From NCBI GenBank assembly GCA_024403455.1, contig JAKSRR010000003.1:81599-145598 (forward strand): 64,000 bases of DNA, read 5' to 3'. Within the stretch, counting starts at the first letter, position 1. Each line of letters begins with the position of its first letter. Made by a program: the position numbers and the translations under genes. Positions 34,375 to 43,500 of this stretch are shown in pieces. The DNA is from Lachnospiraceae bacterium (GTDB lineage: Bacteria > Bacillota > Clostridia > Lachnospirales > Lachnospiraceae). A model generated the notes under the pieces. That model was not told the origin of the DNA. It ran no database searches and worked only from the letters and a program-made list of their open reading frames with translations.

Positions 34375-34626
34375 GTAGGAGTTATAAAACATTCATCTTG
34401 ATTTTAATTATCTGCTGTTAATCCCTAAGCATCCCTCCCTTCCTTTTTAAGTTTCAGAACATCTCAAAGAGAAAAGGGCAGAGAGAGAACTTTGAGACAT
34501 CCTGTTTGCATGTTTTTATAATAGTCTCTTTCTCTCGCACTTGTAGGAACTAAATTGTTTTATTTCTAATACTATTCATAGGGAAAGTCCCTAAAAGTAG
34601 CCTTCAAAAAGCACCGCATTTTATGC
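34375..34626. other. Non-coding stretch with pairing segments
   Basis: No credible gene in this ~250-base stretch. TCTCAAAG (34462-34469) pairs with CTTTGAGA (34490-34497), two purine-rich runs (GAGAGAGA) face a later pyrimidine run (TCTCTTTCTCTC), and AGGGA-AAG-TCCCT lies near 34580. It could be the long 3' leader of the S24-type gene or a small structured RNA; nothing identifies it. Confidence 0.3.
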
Positions 34627-35370
34627 TTATAATCTGGTCTTTGCCAGTACCTTTCCAAACTTGATCCACCGGTTCATATCTTCCTCTTTTTCCGGATTCA
34701 CTAGGAAGGTCTCCCCATAATCATTGACAGGTTCTAAACGACAAGGATTGGTCTGACGGAATTTACGCAAATACGCTCTATTGCTTTCCCTCGATATAAA
34801 AATCCCAATATCTCCATCCCTCGGTGGTTGTTTCGATACTAGCAAGATATCATCTCTGTGATACACAGGATGCAAATGATTACTTGTTACTCGAATGCCG
34901 CAGGTCAGCGATTCCCCATACTTCTTACGCAATGCGCCGATGGGTACTTTTTCGACATTGCAGGAATCGTAAATCATACCATCCTTCATGTCTCCAGTAA
35001 GCACCAGCACAGATAGAAAATCATTATAATCTGCAGGATGTTTTTCTCTAAAATCCCTTTCAAAATCAACAATACTGCCAATGAAACGATTCTGGCTATC
35101 ACTTAATTCCCGTAAACAGGAAATATAATTAATATTTCCCAGGTTGCGACCTGCTAATTCGTAGAAAAATTTGCCCGTGAGTTCTGATAAACGATAGACC
35201 ACATAAATATCGATACGCTCTGTCTCGCCGCCCACCAGTTTCTTATAACCAGATAAAGACATTTCCAAAGCATCCGCCATCTGCGCTTGGGTATACCCCA
35301 AGGCCACACGCTCTCTTTCTACAGAAAGAATAAGATTGCGATTCACTTCTTGTCTTGATAAAGGTATCAT
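34627..35370 (-). CDS. XRE-type regulator with S24 (LexA/CI-like) peptidase domain
   Basis: 247 residues. The N-terminal HTH is ERVALGYTQAQMADALEMSL then SGYKKLVGGETERID. The C-terminal part (CGIRVTSNHLHPVYHRDDIL, then VSKQPPRDGDIGIFISRES) has the shape of the S24 domain of CI-like repressors, ending NRAYLRKFRQ where the catalytic Lys would be. The usual S-M-x-P nucleophile step reads S-N-H-L-H-P, so self-cleavage is uncertain. It may be a stress- or DNA-damage-responsive repressor; targets are unknown. It stands alone. Confidence 0.82.
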   Translation of the reverse strand: MIPLSRQEVNRNLILSVERERVALGYTQAQMADALEMSLSGYKKLVGGETERIDIYVVYRLSELTGKFFYELAGRNLGNINYISCLRELSDSQNRFIGSIVDFERDFREKHPADYNDFLSVLVLTGDMKDGMIYDSCNVEKVPIGALRKKYGESLTCGIRVTSNHLHPVYHRDDILLVSKQPPRDGDIGIFISRESNRAYLRKFRQTNPCRLEPVNDYGETFLVNPEKEEDMNRWIKFGKVLAKTRL

Positions 35371-35389
35371 CTCCCCACTTCCTTTCCTG

Positions 35390-35427
35390 ACAAAAATGAA
35401 CAGGCAGAAGCCCCCCAGCCTCTGCCT
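35390..35427 (-). terminator. Terminator of malQ-NUDIX operon
   Basis: CAGGCAGA...TCTGCCT pair around a G/C-rich loop, with a T-rich tail (GTTCATTTTTG) on the minus strand, right after the NUDIX stop. Confidence 0.75.
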
Positions 35428-35432
35428 ATCTT

Positions 35433-35933
35433 TTATTCAAATACTTTTTTCATGCTGTCATAATGGAGAAAAATCCCCTGTCGTCCCAGTTCTCGGATTT
35501 CCTCAATGGTTGCCAGTTTAAAGCCCTGTACTTCTCTTTCCTGAACCTTAACGTCGCTCTCCGAAAACTCCATAACAAACTTGTATATATCCACAAAATA
35601 ATTATTCTTTTCTTCCGGATTATCCCTACGATAAGAAAAAACATAACCACCTTCTGCACCAGAGACATCAATGCCGGTTTCCTCTAACATTTCCCTCTGC
35701 ATCGCCGTAAGGGAATCTTCTCCAGCAGTAACACCACCACCTGGCACTTCCCACCAGCCGGCGCCCCAACTTTTATCTGCGCTACGCTGGCTGATTAGAT
35801 ATCTTCCATCTGGACGTTGTAAAACACCAATGACTGTCAAATGGTAATCTCCTGGCTGCATATTCCAATCATTGCGCGCCATCGTCCTACCTGTCAGTTG
35901 TTTGTTTTCATCATATATATCCCAACGTTCCAT
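35433..35933 (-). CDS. NUDIX hydrolase
   Basis: 166 residues from the ATG with AGGAAGG eight bases upstream, 13 bases after the malQ stop. The Nudix box GGGVTAGEDSLTAMQREML, then EETGI, is complete (G-x5-E-x7-R-E-x2-E-E-x-G). The N-terminal WDIYDENKQLTGRTM resembles isopentenyl-diphosphate isomerase-like and YfcD-type NUDIX proteins. Substrate unknown: a nucleoside diphosphate derivative is usual. Probably co-transcribed with malQ. Confidence 0.9.
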   Translation of the reverse strand: MERWDIYDENKQLTGRTMARNDWNMQPGDYHLTVIGVLQRPDGRYLISQRSADKSWGAGWWEVPGGGVTAGEDSLTAMQREMLEETGIDVSGAEGGYVFSYRRDNPEEKNNYFVDIYKFVMEFSESDVKVQEREVQGFKLATIEEIRELGRQGIFLHYDSMKKVFE

Positions 35934-35946
35934 TGTATTTTCCTTC

Positions 35947-37461
35947 CTATTTTTTATCCTTCTTTGCCGGACATCTTCCATATAAATGCGTCAGTTTTGC
36001 AATTTTCTCCGCCAGTTCTGGAGTATATGCATTTTCTTTCATCATCCATGCCCAGTTGCCACCTAATGTAGATGGTGTATTGATTCTCGCCTCACTACCT
36101 AGGCCAAGATAATCCTGCATAGGAATAATACAGGTATCCGCCACACTCTTCATGGCTTCTCCAATGAGTGCTGTTGGCACGTCTTTATTACTCTTTACGC
36201 CAAGATAGGTCTTTGCAAAAATCTTATCCTTATTCTTCAGGCTGCTCCACCAGCCACACACGGTATCATTATCATGGGTTCCCGTATAGACGATGCAGTT
36301 CTTTCCATAGGTATGGGTAAGGTAGTCGTTTTCCTCTCCACTATCAAAGGCAAACTCCAGAATCTTCATGCCCGGATATCCGCAGCGCTGTACTAACTTA
36401 ATAACTGATGGTGTCAAAAGGCCAAGGTCTTCAGCAATGATGGACTGTTTTCCAAGTTCCTTCTTTACCGTTGCAAAAAGATCATAGCCCGGTCCTTTTT
36501 CCCAATGTCCGAACTCCGCAGTCTTATCTCCATATGGAATATGATAATATTCGTCAAATCCTCTAAAGTGATCAATACGAACCACATCATACATTGCAAA
36601 ACAATGTGCCAGACGTTTAATCCACCATGCATAGTTCGTCTCTTTATGATACGCCCATCGATACAAAGGATTACCCCAAAGCTGTCCGGTTTTACTAAAA
36701 TAGTCAGGAGGACATCCTGCCACGCCAATCGGAGTTTTATTTTCATCTAATAAAAATAATTCCGGGTGTGACCAGGTATCAGCACTATCCATAGCAACAT
36801 AGATAGGAATATCGCCGATAATTTTTACGTTCTTGCTATTTGCATAAGCCTTTAATGCAGACCACTGTCTGTGGAACAAAAATTGAATAAACTTTCTAAA
36901 TGCAACTTCTTCCTCAATCTTTGGATCTGCCATTGCTTTTTTCATAGCAGCAGGCTTTTTCATCTTTTCGTCTTCAGGCCACTTATCAAATGACACTCCT
37001 TTATGGAAAGTCTTTAGCCCCATAAATAGCGCATAGTCATCCAGCCAAAAAGCATTCTCCTTTAAGAACGCTTTATAGGCTTCATCCTTCTCATAACGTC
37101 CACTCTTCACGCTTCTGGCATAGGCCTTACGAAGAAGTTTAAAACGTCCTTTGTATATCTCTTCATATTCAATGACGTTAACATCCTCACCACAAGGAAC
37201 CTTCTCGCATTCCTTTGCCGTCAGTAATCCTTCTTCTATCAGTTCTTCCAAATCAATAAAATATGGGTTCCCTGCAAAGGTAGAAAATGACTGATAAGGC
37301 GAATCACCATATCCAGTTGGTCCCATAGGAAGCACCTGCCAGTAGGTCTGCTGTGCCTTTTCCAAAAAGTCTACAAATTCATAAGCTTCCTTCGAAAAAC
37401 CGCCAATCCCGTATTTATTGGGTAAAGAGGCTACTGGAAGCAAAATTCCGCTTGCTCGCAT
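35947..37461 (-). CDS. malQ: 4-alpha-glucanotransferase (GH77)
   Basis: 504 residues, usual for GH77. It moves alpha-1,4-glucan chains between maltodextrins. MRASGILLPVASLPNKYGIG opens the barrel; YDVVRIDHFRGFDEYYHIP carries the nucleophile Asp, IIAEDLG the acid/base Glu and YTGTHDNDTVCGWW the third acidic residue. It pairs functionally with glycogen phosphorylase at the other end of the window: MalQ lengthens short maltodextrins so the phosphorylase can use them. First gene before NUDIX. Confidence 0.96.
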   Translation of the reverse strand: MRASGILLPVASLPNKYGIGGFSKEAYEFVDFLEKAQQTYWQVLPMGPTGYGDSPYQSFSTFAGNPYFIDLEELIEEGLLTAKECEKVPCGEDVNVIEYEEIYKGRFKLLRKAYARSVKSGRYEKDEAYKAFLKENAFWLDDYALFMGLKTFHKGVSFDKWPEDEKMKKPAAMKKAMADPKIEEEVAFRKFIQFLFHRQWSALKAYANSKNVKIIGDIPIYVAMDSADTWSHPELFLLDENKTPIGVAGCPPDYFSKTGQLWGNPLYRWAYHKETNYAWWIKRLAHCFAMYDVVRIDHFRGFDEYYHIPYGDKTAEFGHWEKGPGYDLFATVKKELGKQSIIAEDLGLLTPSVIKLVQRCGYPGMKILEFAFDSGEENDYLTHTYGKNCIVYTGTHDNDTVCGWWSSLKNKDKIFAKTYLGVKSNKDVPTALIGEAMKSVADTCIIPMQDYLGLGSEARINTPSTLGGNWAWMMKENAYTPELAEKIAKLTHLYGRCPAKKDKK

Positions 37462-37697
37462 ACAATCACCAAACCTTTTACATCAAATGAGAGTCCCCTC
37501 TCACAACGCTCATCCATAGTGTGACAAAACTATACATCTTAACTCTTAATTATAGATGATGAATGCGCTGAAAACAACTAATTTATGCATTCCGCAATGA
37601 CTTTTCAAAAACTAATTTAATTTACATAACTTTCCGATAAAATAAATAGAGAGATACCATATTCTCATTTATTTTTGTGTGTGAAAGGAGTATTGTA

Positions 37698-38423
37698 ATG
37701 AAGAAATTTGTTGCAGAATTTATTGGTACAGCTGTCCTTGTTACCTTAGGCTGCGGTACCGCAATGTTGGTTGGATGTGATGCTTCCAATGGATCTGGTT
37801 ATTTATTAACCGCCCTTGCTTTCGGTCTTGTCATCGTCGGTATGGCTTACTGTATCGGTAATATTTCCGGCTGCCACATCAATCCAGCTGTTTCCTTAGG
37901 TGTTCTATTAAGCGGTGGCATGAAGTTTTCCGAATTCATCGGTTACATCTGCGCGCAGTGTCTTGGCGCCTTCGCAGGTGCTGGTCTCTTAAATACCATC
38001 TTTAAGTTGGGTGGTGTCGCTGATATGACCAGTCCTGTCTATGGTGAAATCCAGGGACTCGGATGCAACGGTCTTGGTGGCGTTGGTGACAGCGTGATTG
38101 CTGGTCTTTTGGTAGAAGTAATTCTTACCTTTATCTTTGTGCTTACCATTTTAGGTGTAACTTCAAAGAAGGCTGGTCATGGTTCCTTCGGTGGATTAAT
38201 CATCGGTCTTACTTTAACCTTAGTACATATCTTCGGTATCGGTCTTACCGGAACCAGCGTAAATCCAGCAAGAAGCTTTGGTCCTGCTCTGTTTGCGATG
38301 ATTAATGGAAACTCCGCACCCATGAGCTCTCTCTGGGTATTCGTTGTTGGTCCTCTTCTTGGTGCTGGTTTAGCTGCATGTGTATACATGCTTCTTGAGA
38401 AGAACAAGGAAAGCGCTGAATAA
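37698..38423 (+). CDS. Aquaporin / glycerol facilitator (MIP)
   Basis: 241 residues from the ATG with AAAGGAG seven bases upstream; a GTG seven codons earlier is less likely. Six membrane segments with both pore loops: SGCHINPAVSLGV and GTSVNPARSFGPALF, each with NPA. The Arg after the second NPA and the SFGPAL step lean to the water-selective AqpZ type rather than GlpF (which has NPARDxGPR). Monocistronic; divergent from malQ, with the ~235-base gap holding only AT-rich promoter-like sequence. Confidence 0.93.
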   Translation: MKKFVAEFIGTAVLVTLGCGTAMLVGCDASNGSGYLLTALAFGLVIVGMAYCIGNISGCHINPAVSLGVLLSGGMKFSEFIGYICAQCLGAFAGAGLLNTIFKLGGVADMTSPVYGEIQGLGCNGLGGVGDSVIAGLLVEVILTFIFVLTILGVTSKKAGHGSFGGLIIGLTLTLVHIFGIGLTGTSVNPARSFGPALFAMINGNSAPMSSLWVFVVGPLLGAGLAACVYMLLEKNKESAE

Positions 38424-38462
38424 AGTTGACAGTGGCAACTGATTGCCCTATACTTACATACG

Positions 38463-38548
38463 GAAATGCTAGGGGTGCATTATGCTGAGAGGCTTTAAGC
38501 CGACCCTTATTACTTGAACCGGGTAATACCGGCGTAAGGAAGCAGGTT
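38463..38548 (+). promoter_or_regulatory. TPP riboswitch (THI element)
   Basis: The aptamer core reads AGGGGTGC, CTGAGAGG, then ACCCTTATTACTTGAACC and GGGTAATACCGGCGTAAGGAA, all conserved in thi-boxes. It binds thiamine pyrophosphate and controls the thiamine transporter gene that follows. The loop between P2 and P3 (TTTAAGCCG) is short. Terminator/anti-terminator elements follow directly. Confidence 0.97.
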
Positions 38549-38562
38549 TATTTAAGTATTTT

Positions 38563-38600
38563 TCTCCTGGCATTTACTATTTATGTCAGGAGATTTTTTT
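38563..38600 (+). terminator. Expression platform: hairpin that hides the thiT ribosome site
   Basis: TCTCCTG (38563-38569) pairs with CAGGAGA (38587-38593), whose AGGAG is the thiT ribosome binding site. The hairpin is followed by seven T residues that abut the ATG. One structure can thus both terminate transcription and block translation when TPP is bound. Confidence 0.8.
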
Positions 38601-39284
38601 ATGCTTTACACAGAAGTTGTAAACGACTGGGGCGAACTCACCTATGTCCCCACTACCCTCGGTAACATCCTATTAATCGTCACTATGGTTCTTCTTTTCG
38701 GTCTTGGAATTCTTTTTACTTCTAAGAACCGTAAGGGAAAAGAAAAGAAAGCTGTCCTTTCTGTAAAACAGTTAGTGTTCTGCGCCATGGCCATTGCTTT
38801 AGGAACACTGCTGAGCAATCTGAAGTTATTTGAGTTCCCCACAGGCGGTTCTCTCACGCTCTTTTCCATGTTAATGATCTGCCTTCCCGGATACTTCTTC
38901 GGTGTAGGCGCTGGTATCTTAACAGGTATTGCTCACGGCGTACTGCAGTTAATCATGGATCCCTATGTTTTATATCCTATGCAGCTTGTGATTGATTACC
39001 TTCTTGCCTTCGGTGCTTTAGGTCTTTCTGGACTCTTCGCAAAGTCAAAGCATGGACTCTTGAAGGGATACATTGTTGCTGTTATTGGCCGCTACATCTT
39101 CGCAGTTCTTTCCGGCTACTTATTCTTCGGTTACTATGCATGGGACGGCTGGAAGCCTCTGCCATACTCCCTCGCATACAATGCTGTATACATCTTTGCA
39201 GAAGCAGCTATTACCATCGTCGTTCTTGTCATTCCTCCAGTACAGAATGCAATGGCACGCGTAAAGAAACTGGCTTCGGAATAA
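38601..39284 (+). CDS. thiT: Thiamine transporter, ECF S-component ThiT
   Basis: 227 residues from the ATG that follows AGGAG by eight bases; an upstream ATG lies inside the regulatory hairpin. About six membrane segments. KLFEFPTGGSLTLFSMLMI then LPGYFFGVGAGILTGIAHGV, and DPYVLYPMQLVIDYLLAFGA, are the ThiT signature, with the aromatic/acidic thiamine pocket. It needs a shared EcfA-EcfA'-EcfT module, not in this window. Under TPP riboswitch control. Confidence 0.95.
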   Translation: MLYTEVVNDWGELTYVPTTLGNILLIVTMVLLFGLGILFTSKNRKGKEKKAVLSVKQLVFCAMAIALGTLLSNLKLFEFPTGGSLTLFSMLMICLPGYFFGVGAGILTGIAHGVLQLIMDPYVLYPMQLVIDYLLAFGALGLSGLFAKSKHGLLKGYIVAVIGRYIFAVLSGYLFFGYYAWDGWKPLPYSLAYNAVYIFAEAAITIVVLVIPPVQNAMARVKKLASE

Positions 39285-39320
39285 TATTGATCCTCATGTG
39301 GCTTAGGTCACAGATACTAA

Positions 39321-39348
39321 AACAGCTCCACAAGGGAGCTGTTTTTTT
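39321..39348 (+). terminator. Terminator of thiT
   Basis: AACAGCTCC and GGAGCTGTT pair, followed by T7. Confidence 0.92.
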
Positions 39349-39393
39349 ACTGCGCAAGTGTTAAGAATCGTTATTGATGTATTTCATCATCCG

Positions 39394-39480
39394 TTGACAA
39401 AAAGATACTTTTTTCATACAATAACTTCCAAATAAATATCTTTTTTTCATTCAACAAGCAAAAAAATATCTTTTTCCCAC
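39394..39480 (+). promoter_or_regulatory. Promoter and direct-repeat operators of the toxin-antitoxin pair
   Basis: TTGACA and TACAAT are 17 bases apart (39394-39399, 39417-39422). An A-rich/T-rich repeat, (A)AAAGATACTTTTTTCA, fills the spacer; two more copies (AAATATCTTTTTTTCA near 39434, AAATATCTTTTTCCCA near 39464) follow at roughly 30-base steps, over the transcript start and leader. Such repeats are typical binding sites of the autoregulating antitoxin. Confidence 0.72.
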
Positions 39481-39496
39481 AAAATAGAGGTTAGTT

Positions 39497-39832
39497 ATGT
39501 ACATGGTTGACGCTACAGAATTAAAAACGAATTTCAAAAGATACGCTGGAATAGCTTCTTCTGGAGATGCTGTCCTTATTAAGCGTCCTAAAAAAGAGTC
39601 TAATTTGATCCTTATAAACGAAAGTTCTTATAATCAATGGCAGCGTATTATGGCATATTTAATGAAATTACAGGGATTTACGTCATTAGAAGAAGTTCTG
39701 AAACAGGAAGAAACCAAAACATACTATAGTGAAGACTTTATAAATGCATTTGGTAGTCTTGATGAAGATGACTTAGTTCGTCCTCCACAGCTAGGCTTTG
39801 AATACGACTGCAAAAGAGAGGAGCTTTTGTAA
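39497..39832 (+). CDS. Antitoxin, Phd/YefM-like
   Basis: 111 residues. MYMVDATELKTNFKRYAGIA then SSGDAVLIKRPKKESNLILI is the Phd/YefM fold: a short strand, a helix, and R-P-K-x-x-x-x-x-L-I. The C-terminal 40 residues (YYSEDFINAFGSLDEDDLVR) are acidic and would wrap the toxin. AGAGG precedes the ATG. Its stop TAA is directly followed by the toxin ATG. It should bind the direct repeats in the promoter as autorepressor. Confidence 0.85.
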   Translation: MYMVDATELKTNFKRYAGIASSGDAVLIKRPKKESNLILINESSYNQWQRIMAYLMKLQGFTSLEEVLKQEETKTYYSEDFINAFGSLDEDDLVRPPQLGFEYDCKREELL

Positions 39833-40231
39833 ATGTACTATTTAGATACAAACATCTGTGTTTATTATCTGAATGGACGTTATGATTCTGTTCGGAAAAA
39901 GATCCTGCAAACCATCCCCAAAATTATCCGCATCCCAGCCATTGTGAAAGCCGAATTATTGGCTGGGGCTTTTAGAAGTCAATACAGGGAAAAAACCTTA
40001 GAAATGATGAACACATTCTTAAAGCCATACGACGTTGAAAGTTTCACAGATGAAGCCGTTTATGCGTATGCTGAGATTCATGCTTACTTAACAAACAAAG
40101 GATGCCTGATAGGTCCCAACGATATGTTTATCGCCGCTACCGTTCTTGCTAATAAAGGAACGTTGGTCACCAATAACATAAAGGAGTTTTCAAGAATTCC
40201 AGGGTTATCGTTAGAAAACTGGACAGAATAA
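39833..40231 (+). CDS. PIN-domain ribonuclease toxin, VapC-like
   Basis: 132 residues. MYYLDTNICVYYLNGRYDSV has the first Asp, IVKAELLAGA the Glu, GPNDMFIAATVLANKGTLVT the later Asp residues and TNNIKEFSRI the final T-x-N/D step, so the acidic active site is complete. Such toxins cut tRNA, rRNA or mRNA. A Phd-type antitoxin with a PIN toxin is a frequent mixed pairing. Start codon directly abuts the antitoxin stop, so translation is coupled. Confidence 0.93.
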   Translation: MYYLDTNICVYYLNGRYDSVRKKILQTIPKIIRIPAIVKAELLAGAFRSQYREKTLEMMNTFLKPYDVESFTDEAVYAYAEIHAYLTNKGCLIGPNDMFIAATVLANKGTLVTNNIKEFSRIPGLSLENWTE

Positions 40232-40240
40232 CAAATAAGT

Positions 40241-40270
40241 AGAGGGGGTATATCCCCCTCTTCTATTTTT
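40241..40270. terminator. Bidirectional terminator
   Basis: AGAGGGGG and CCCCCTCT pair around TATAT, with TATTTTTTC on the plus side. It serves the toxin gene and lies at the end of the convergent 62-residue gene. Confidence 0.85.
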
Positions 40271-40451
40271 TCTTATCCTTCTTCTGCTTATTCACTTTAA
40301 TAATAACAACCGCTACATTCATAACAGCGAAGACCGCCCAAATAATGCCAAGCAGTAGATTATTTTTCATAAAGCCAATCACAGAAGCCGCCGTTGCTAA
40401 TAGAATAGTTAGCACACTGCAGATCATTCCGATTTTCTGATAATTAATCAT
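40263..40451 (-). CDS. Small two-helix membrane protein
   Basis: 62 residues: two hydrophobic helices (ICSVLTILLATAASVIGFM and LLGIIWAVFAVMNVAVVIIK) and a basic tail KVNKQKKDKKK. AGAGAGGAAT precedes the ATG. No family; small proteins of this form are common and often unannotated. Confidence 0.65.
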   Translation of the reverse strand: MINYQKIGMICSVLTILLATAASVIGFMKNNLLLGIIWAVFAVMNVAVVIIKVNKQKKDKKK

Positions 40452-40551
40452 GGTTATTCCTCTCTAACACTATTATTTCTACACGCCTGCATATACGAGG
40501 GACTCAAGTACACTTCTTCCGCAACAGCCAAGCCAACATTCGCTTTATATC

Positions 40552-43500
40552 TTATGGAGTAGGCGAATATTCCACAGATAATGCACCACCACTTGTTCCT
40601 GCCGGAAGTACAAAGGAATACTTTGTTGTATCATCTACATCCTGCGTAATCGTAACGGTTAGTGCTGTATCGCCTAACTTTATTCCATTTGGTGTATTTC
40701 CTGCCGGCATTACAAAGACAATGGTGTGATCCTCCGTAGTAGCGCTGCTTCCTCTGTTTCCGCCAAAGACATACTTTCCTTCTGACGTATCTTCCCAACG
40801 ATAAACATCGGTTACATCTGCTGCGTCAAAAGTGACTGTCGTATAATAGCGCAGATGGTATGTCGTCATATCAATTGTATGATTATTTCCTACCAGCCAT
40901 TCGATTCCAGTTACACCAAGATTTTCAGAAGACAGGGTGCCTTCGTAACTGTAGTTGCGAATGGTAAATCTACCTGCTACTTCAATTTTTCCAAACAAAC
41001 CACCTACAGTAGTCGCCCAGGTAGAAGCATCTCCCATCGACTGAATATTGACCTTAACTGCCTTGTAGTCTGCTGTATTCTCTGTAGCATTGTCTACCGT
41101 TCCATTGATGTAGCTATCTACCTCACTGTTTAAATAACCAATGAGACCACCAACCTGCGACAGATTTCTTCCCTGAATGGTTCCTTCCGCAGTCATGTTA
41201 AAGAATTCTCTAACCATCTGCCCTGCGCAATTACCAATGCAGCCGCCAACGCTCGTTAAGTTTCCATTCGCTGCTGTAATACTTCCACTACTGTATACAT
41301 TTTTCACCTTTAGTACGCAATTTCCATTCGCCTGACCAATGATACCACCCGCAGATGTTAAATTATAATCTGACGCAATATTGCCTGTATTCTTCACGTC
41401 ACGCATCGTAAGCGGGTTCGACTGCGCCAGACCCACCATACCACCAATATTGGAGGCATCACTCGTGCTCTGCAGCCAGATCGTTCCTTCGTTTTCGCTG
41501 TTCGCAATGGTAAGTATCGATGTTTTTCCACCCTTTCCAAGCAAACCACCAATATCATTAGCCGTATTGCTTGTAACATGAATCATTGCATGGTTATATA
41601 CCTGGTCCATGGAAAATACAAGATTCACATCATCTGCAAACTGCCCAACAACGCCACCGCATTGTTTCATTCCCTTTGCGATTACAGCGCCATTATTATG
41701 AACAATATTTAATGTATACTGTCCTTTGGAAGCATACCCTACTATGCCGGCGCCATATTGCAAATCTCCTTTCGCTTCTATCGTTCCTTCATTGGTGACG
41801 TTCGTCAGCGTTCCATCTTGCTGCGTTCGTCCAACAATACCTGCAATATATTTGTTATGATTATTACTATTGCTAGCATCAAAGGTTGCCCACTCTGTAG
41901 TCAACGTAATATTGCCTTGGTTTGTAACCTTCTGCAAAGTAGCAGCTCCAGCGACATTGCCAACAACACCGGCAATAAATTGTCCTCTTCCAACCGTAAT
42001 AGTTCCGCTTAACGCATTATTACTATCTGTTATCGTCAGAGTTCCACTACAGTTACCACAAAGTCCTGCGATATATAAATCTGTGTTACTTGCTCCTGCA
42101 ATGGAGATTGCACCACTATTTGAACTATTATAAATCTCCACATTCCCTGTACAATTTCCGCAAAGTCCTGCAATCTGCTTTACTGAATTGCTAGTACTAT
42201 TATTCAAAATAACACCACCATTGCTACCAGCTGTAACAGAAAGTCCTATTTTTACCTCTCCAAAAAGACCGCCTACACACTGAAACGCTCCGTACCCGCT
42301 CATCCATATGTTAGCTGTGTTATCGCCACTTACCAGACTCACAGCCTTTTCCGACTGACCAACGAGGCCACCCACATACTTCATATCAGTCTGCGCTTCA
42401 ATCACATTGTTCGTTCTTCCATTGTAGCTATGCTTCTCATCATAGGTATTATGAACATTCTCCATGGCAAGAGGCGCAGTGGAATGTCCTACAATACCAC
42501 CCGCATATTGCAATGATACATAATTTTTCATACCTATCTCACCATAGGTAGTTACATCCTTTATAGATGTTGGTGCAAGCAAGATTTCACCAACAATTCC
42601 TGCAACTCTGGTGGAACTACCTGCGGCATAGATAGAAGCCTCATTCACAACCCCTTCCATATTTACGATATGTGCTTCATCCACGCCATTGATTCTGCCT
42701 GCAATGCCACCAACACGATCCAAAATACCGCCCGTAGTCTTAATATCAGGTGCATCCAGCCCCGCGACCTTAATATTTGCCACATTCGTAAGTGTTACAG
42801 AACCCTTGGTTTCACCCACAATACCCGCTACGTAGTTGCAGTTTCCAGCAGTCTCTATCTTTCCATAATTTGTGATGCTAGTTAAGGTCAGGTTACCATT
42901 AGCTACCTGCCCCACAATACCAGCCGCATGATCCAGCACTCCATTCGACGAAATCTTTCCGTAGTTATTATAAATGTTCATGGCAACATCGCCTGCATTT
43001 ACCAGACCAACTACCCCACCTACATATGTACACTTCTCCCACGTGGTAGAAATAATATTACCCGCATTGGAACCAACACTCAATGAAAGTCCCTTCATCG
43101 CACTTCCAGCAATACCACCAACATACTGCATGGTTCCAGTTGTCTGGATGTCACCTGTATTGAATAATCCATCTCCCGTGAAAATGCCTTCTCCGCTACC
43201 ATCTTTCTTTCCAACGCAGCCTACAACACCACCTAAATACAGCGCATCACCGTTACCCTCTATTTTTCCTGCGTTCCATACATTTACAAAAGATGCATCC
43301 CTATATATTTGTCCGGCGACACCGCCTACATGATTCAGCATAGTTCCCGAGCCACCCCAGTTATCTCTATGTAAATAACAGGTGCTGGTCGTATCCTTGA
43401 AGGATGCATTTCCATCAACGTAACCTACAATACCAGCGCAGTGATCCATCACTCCCTTACACTCGATTTTAGGCTCACTTGCAGTAACTCCCGCATTCAA

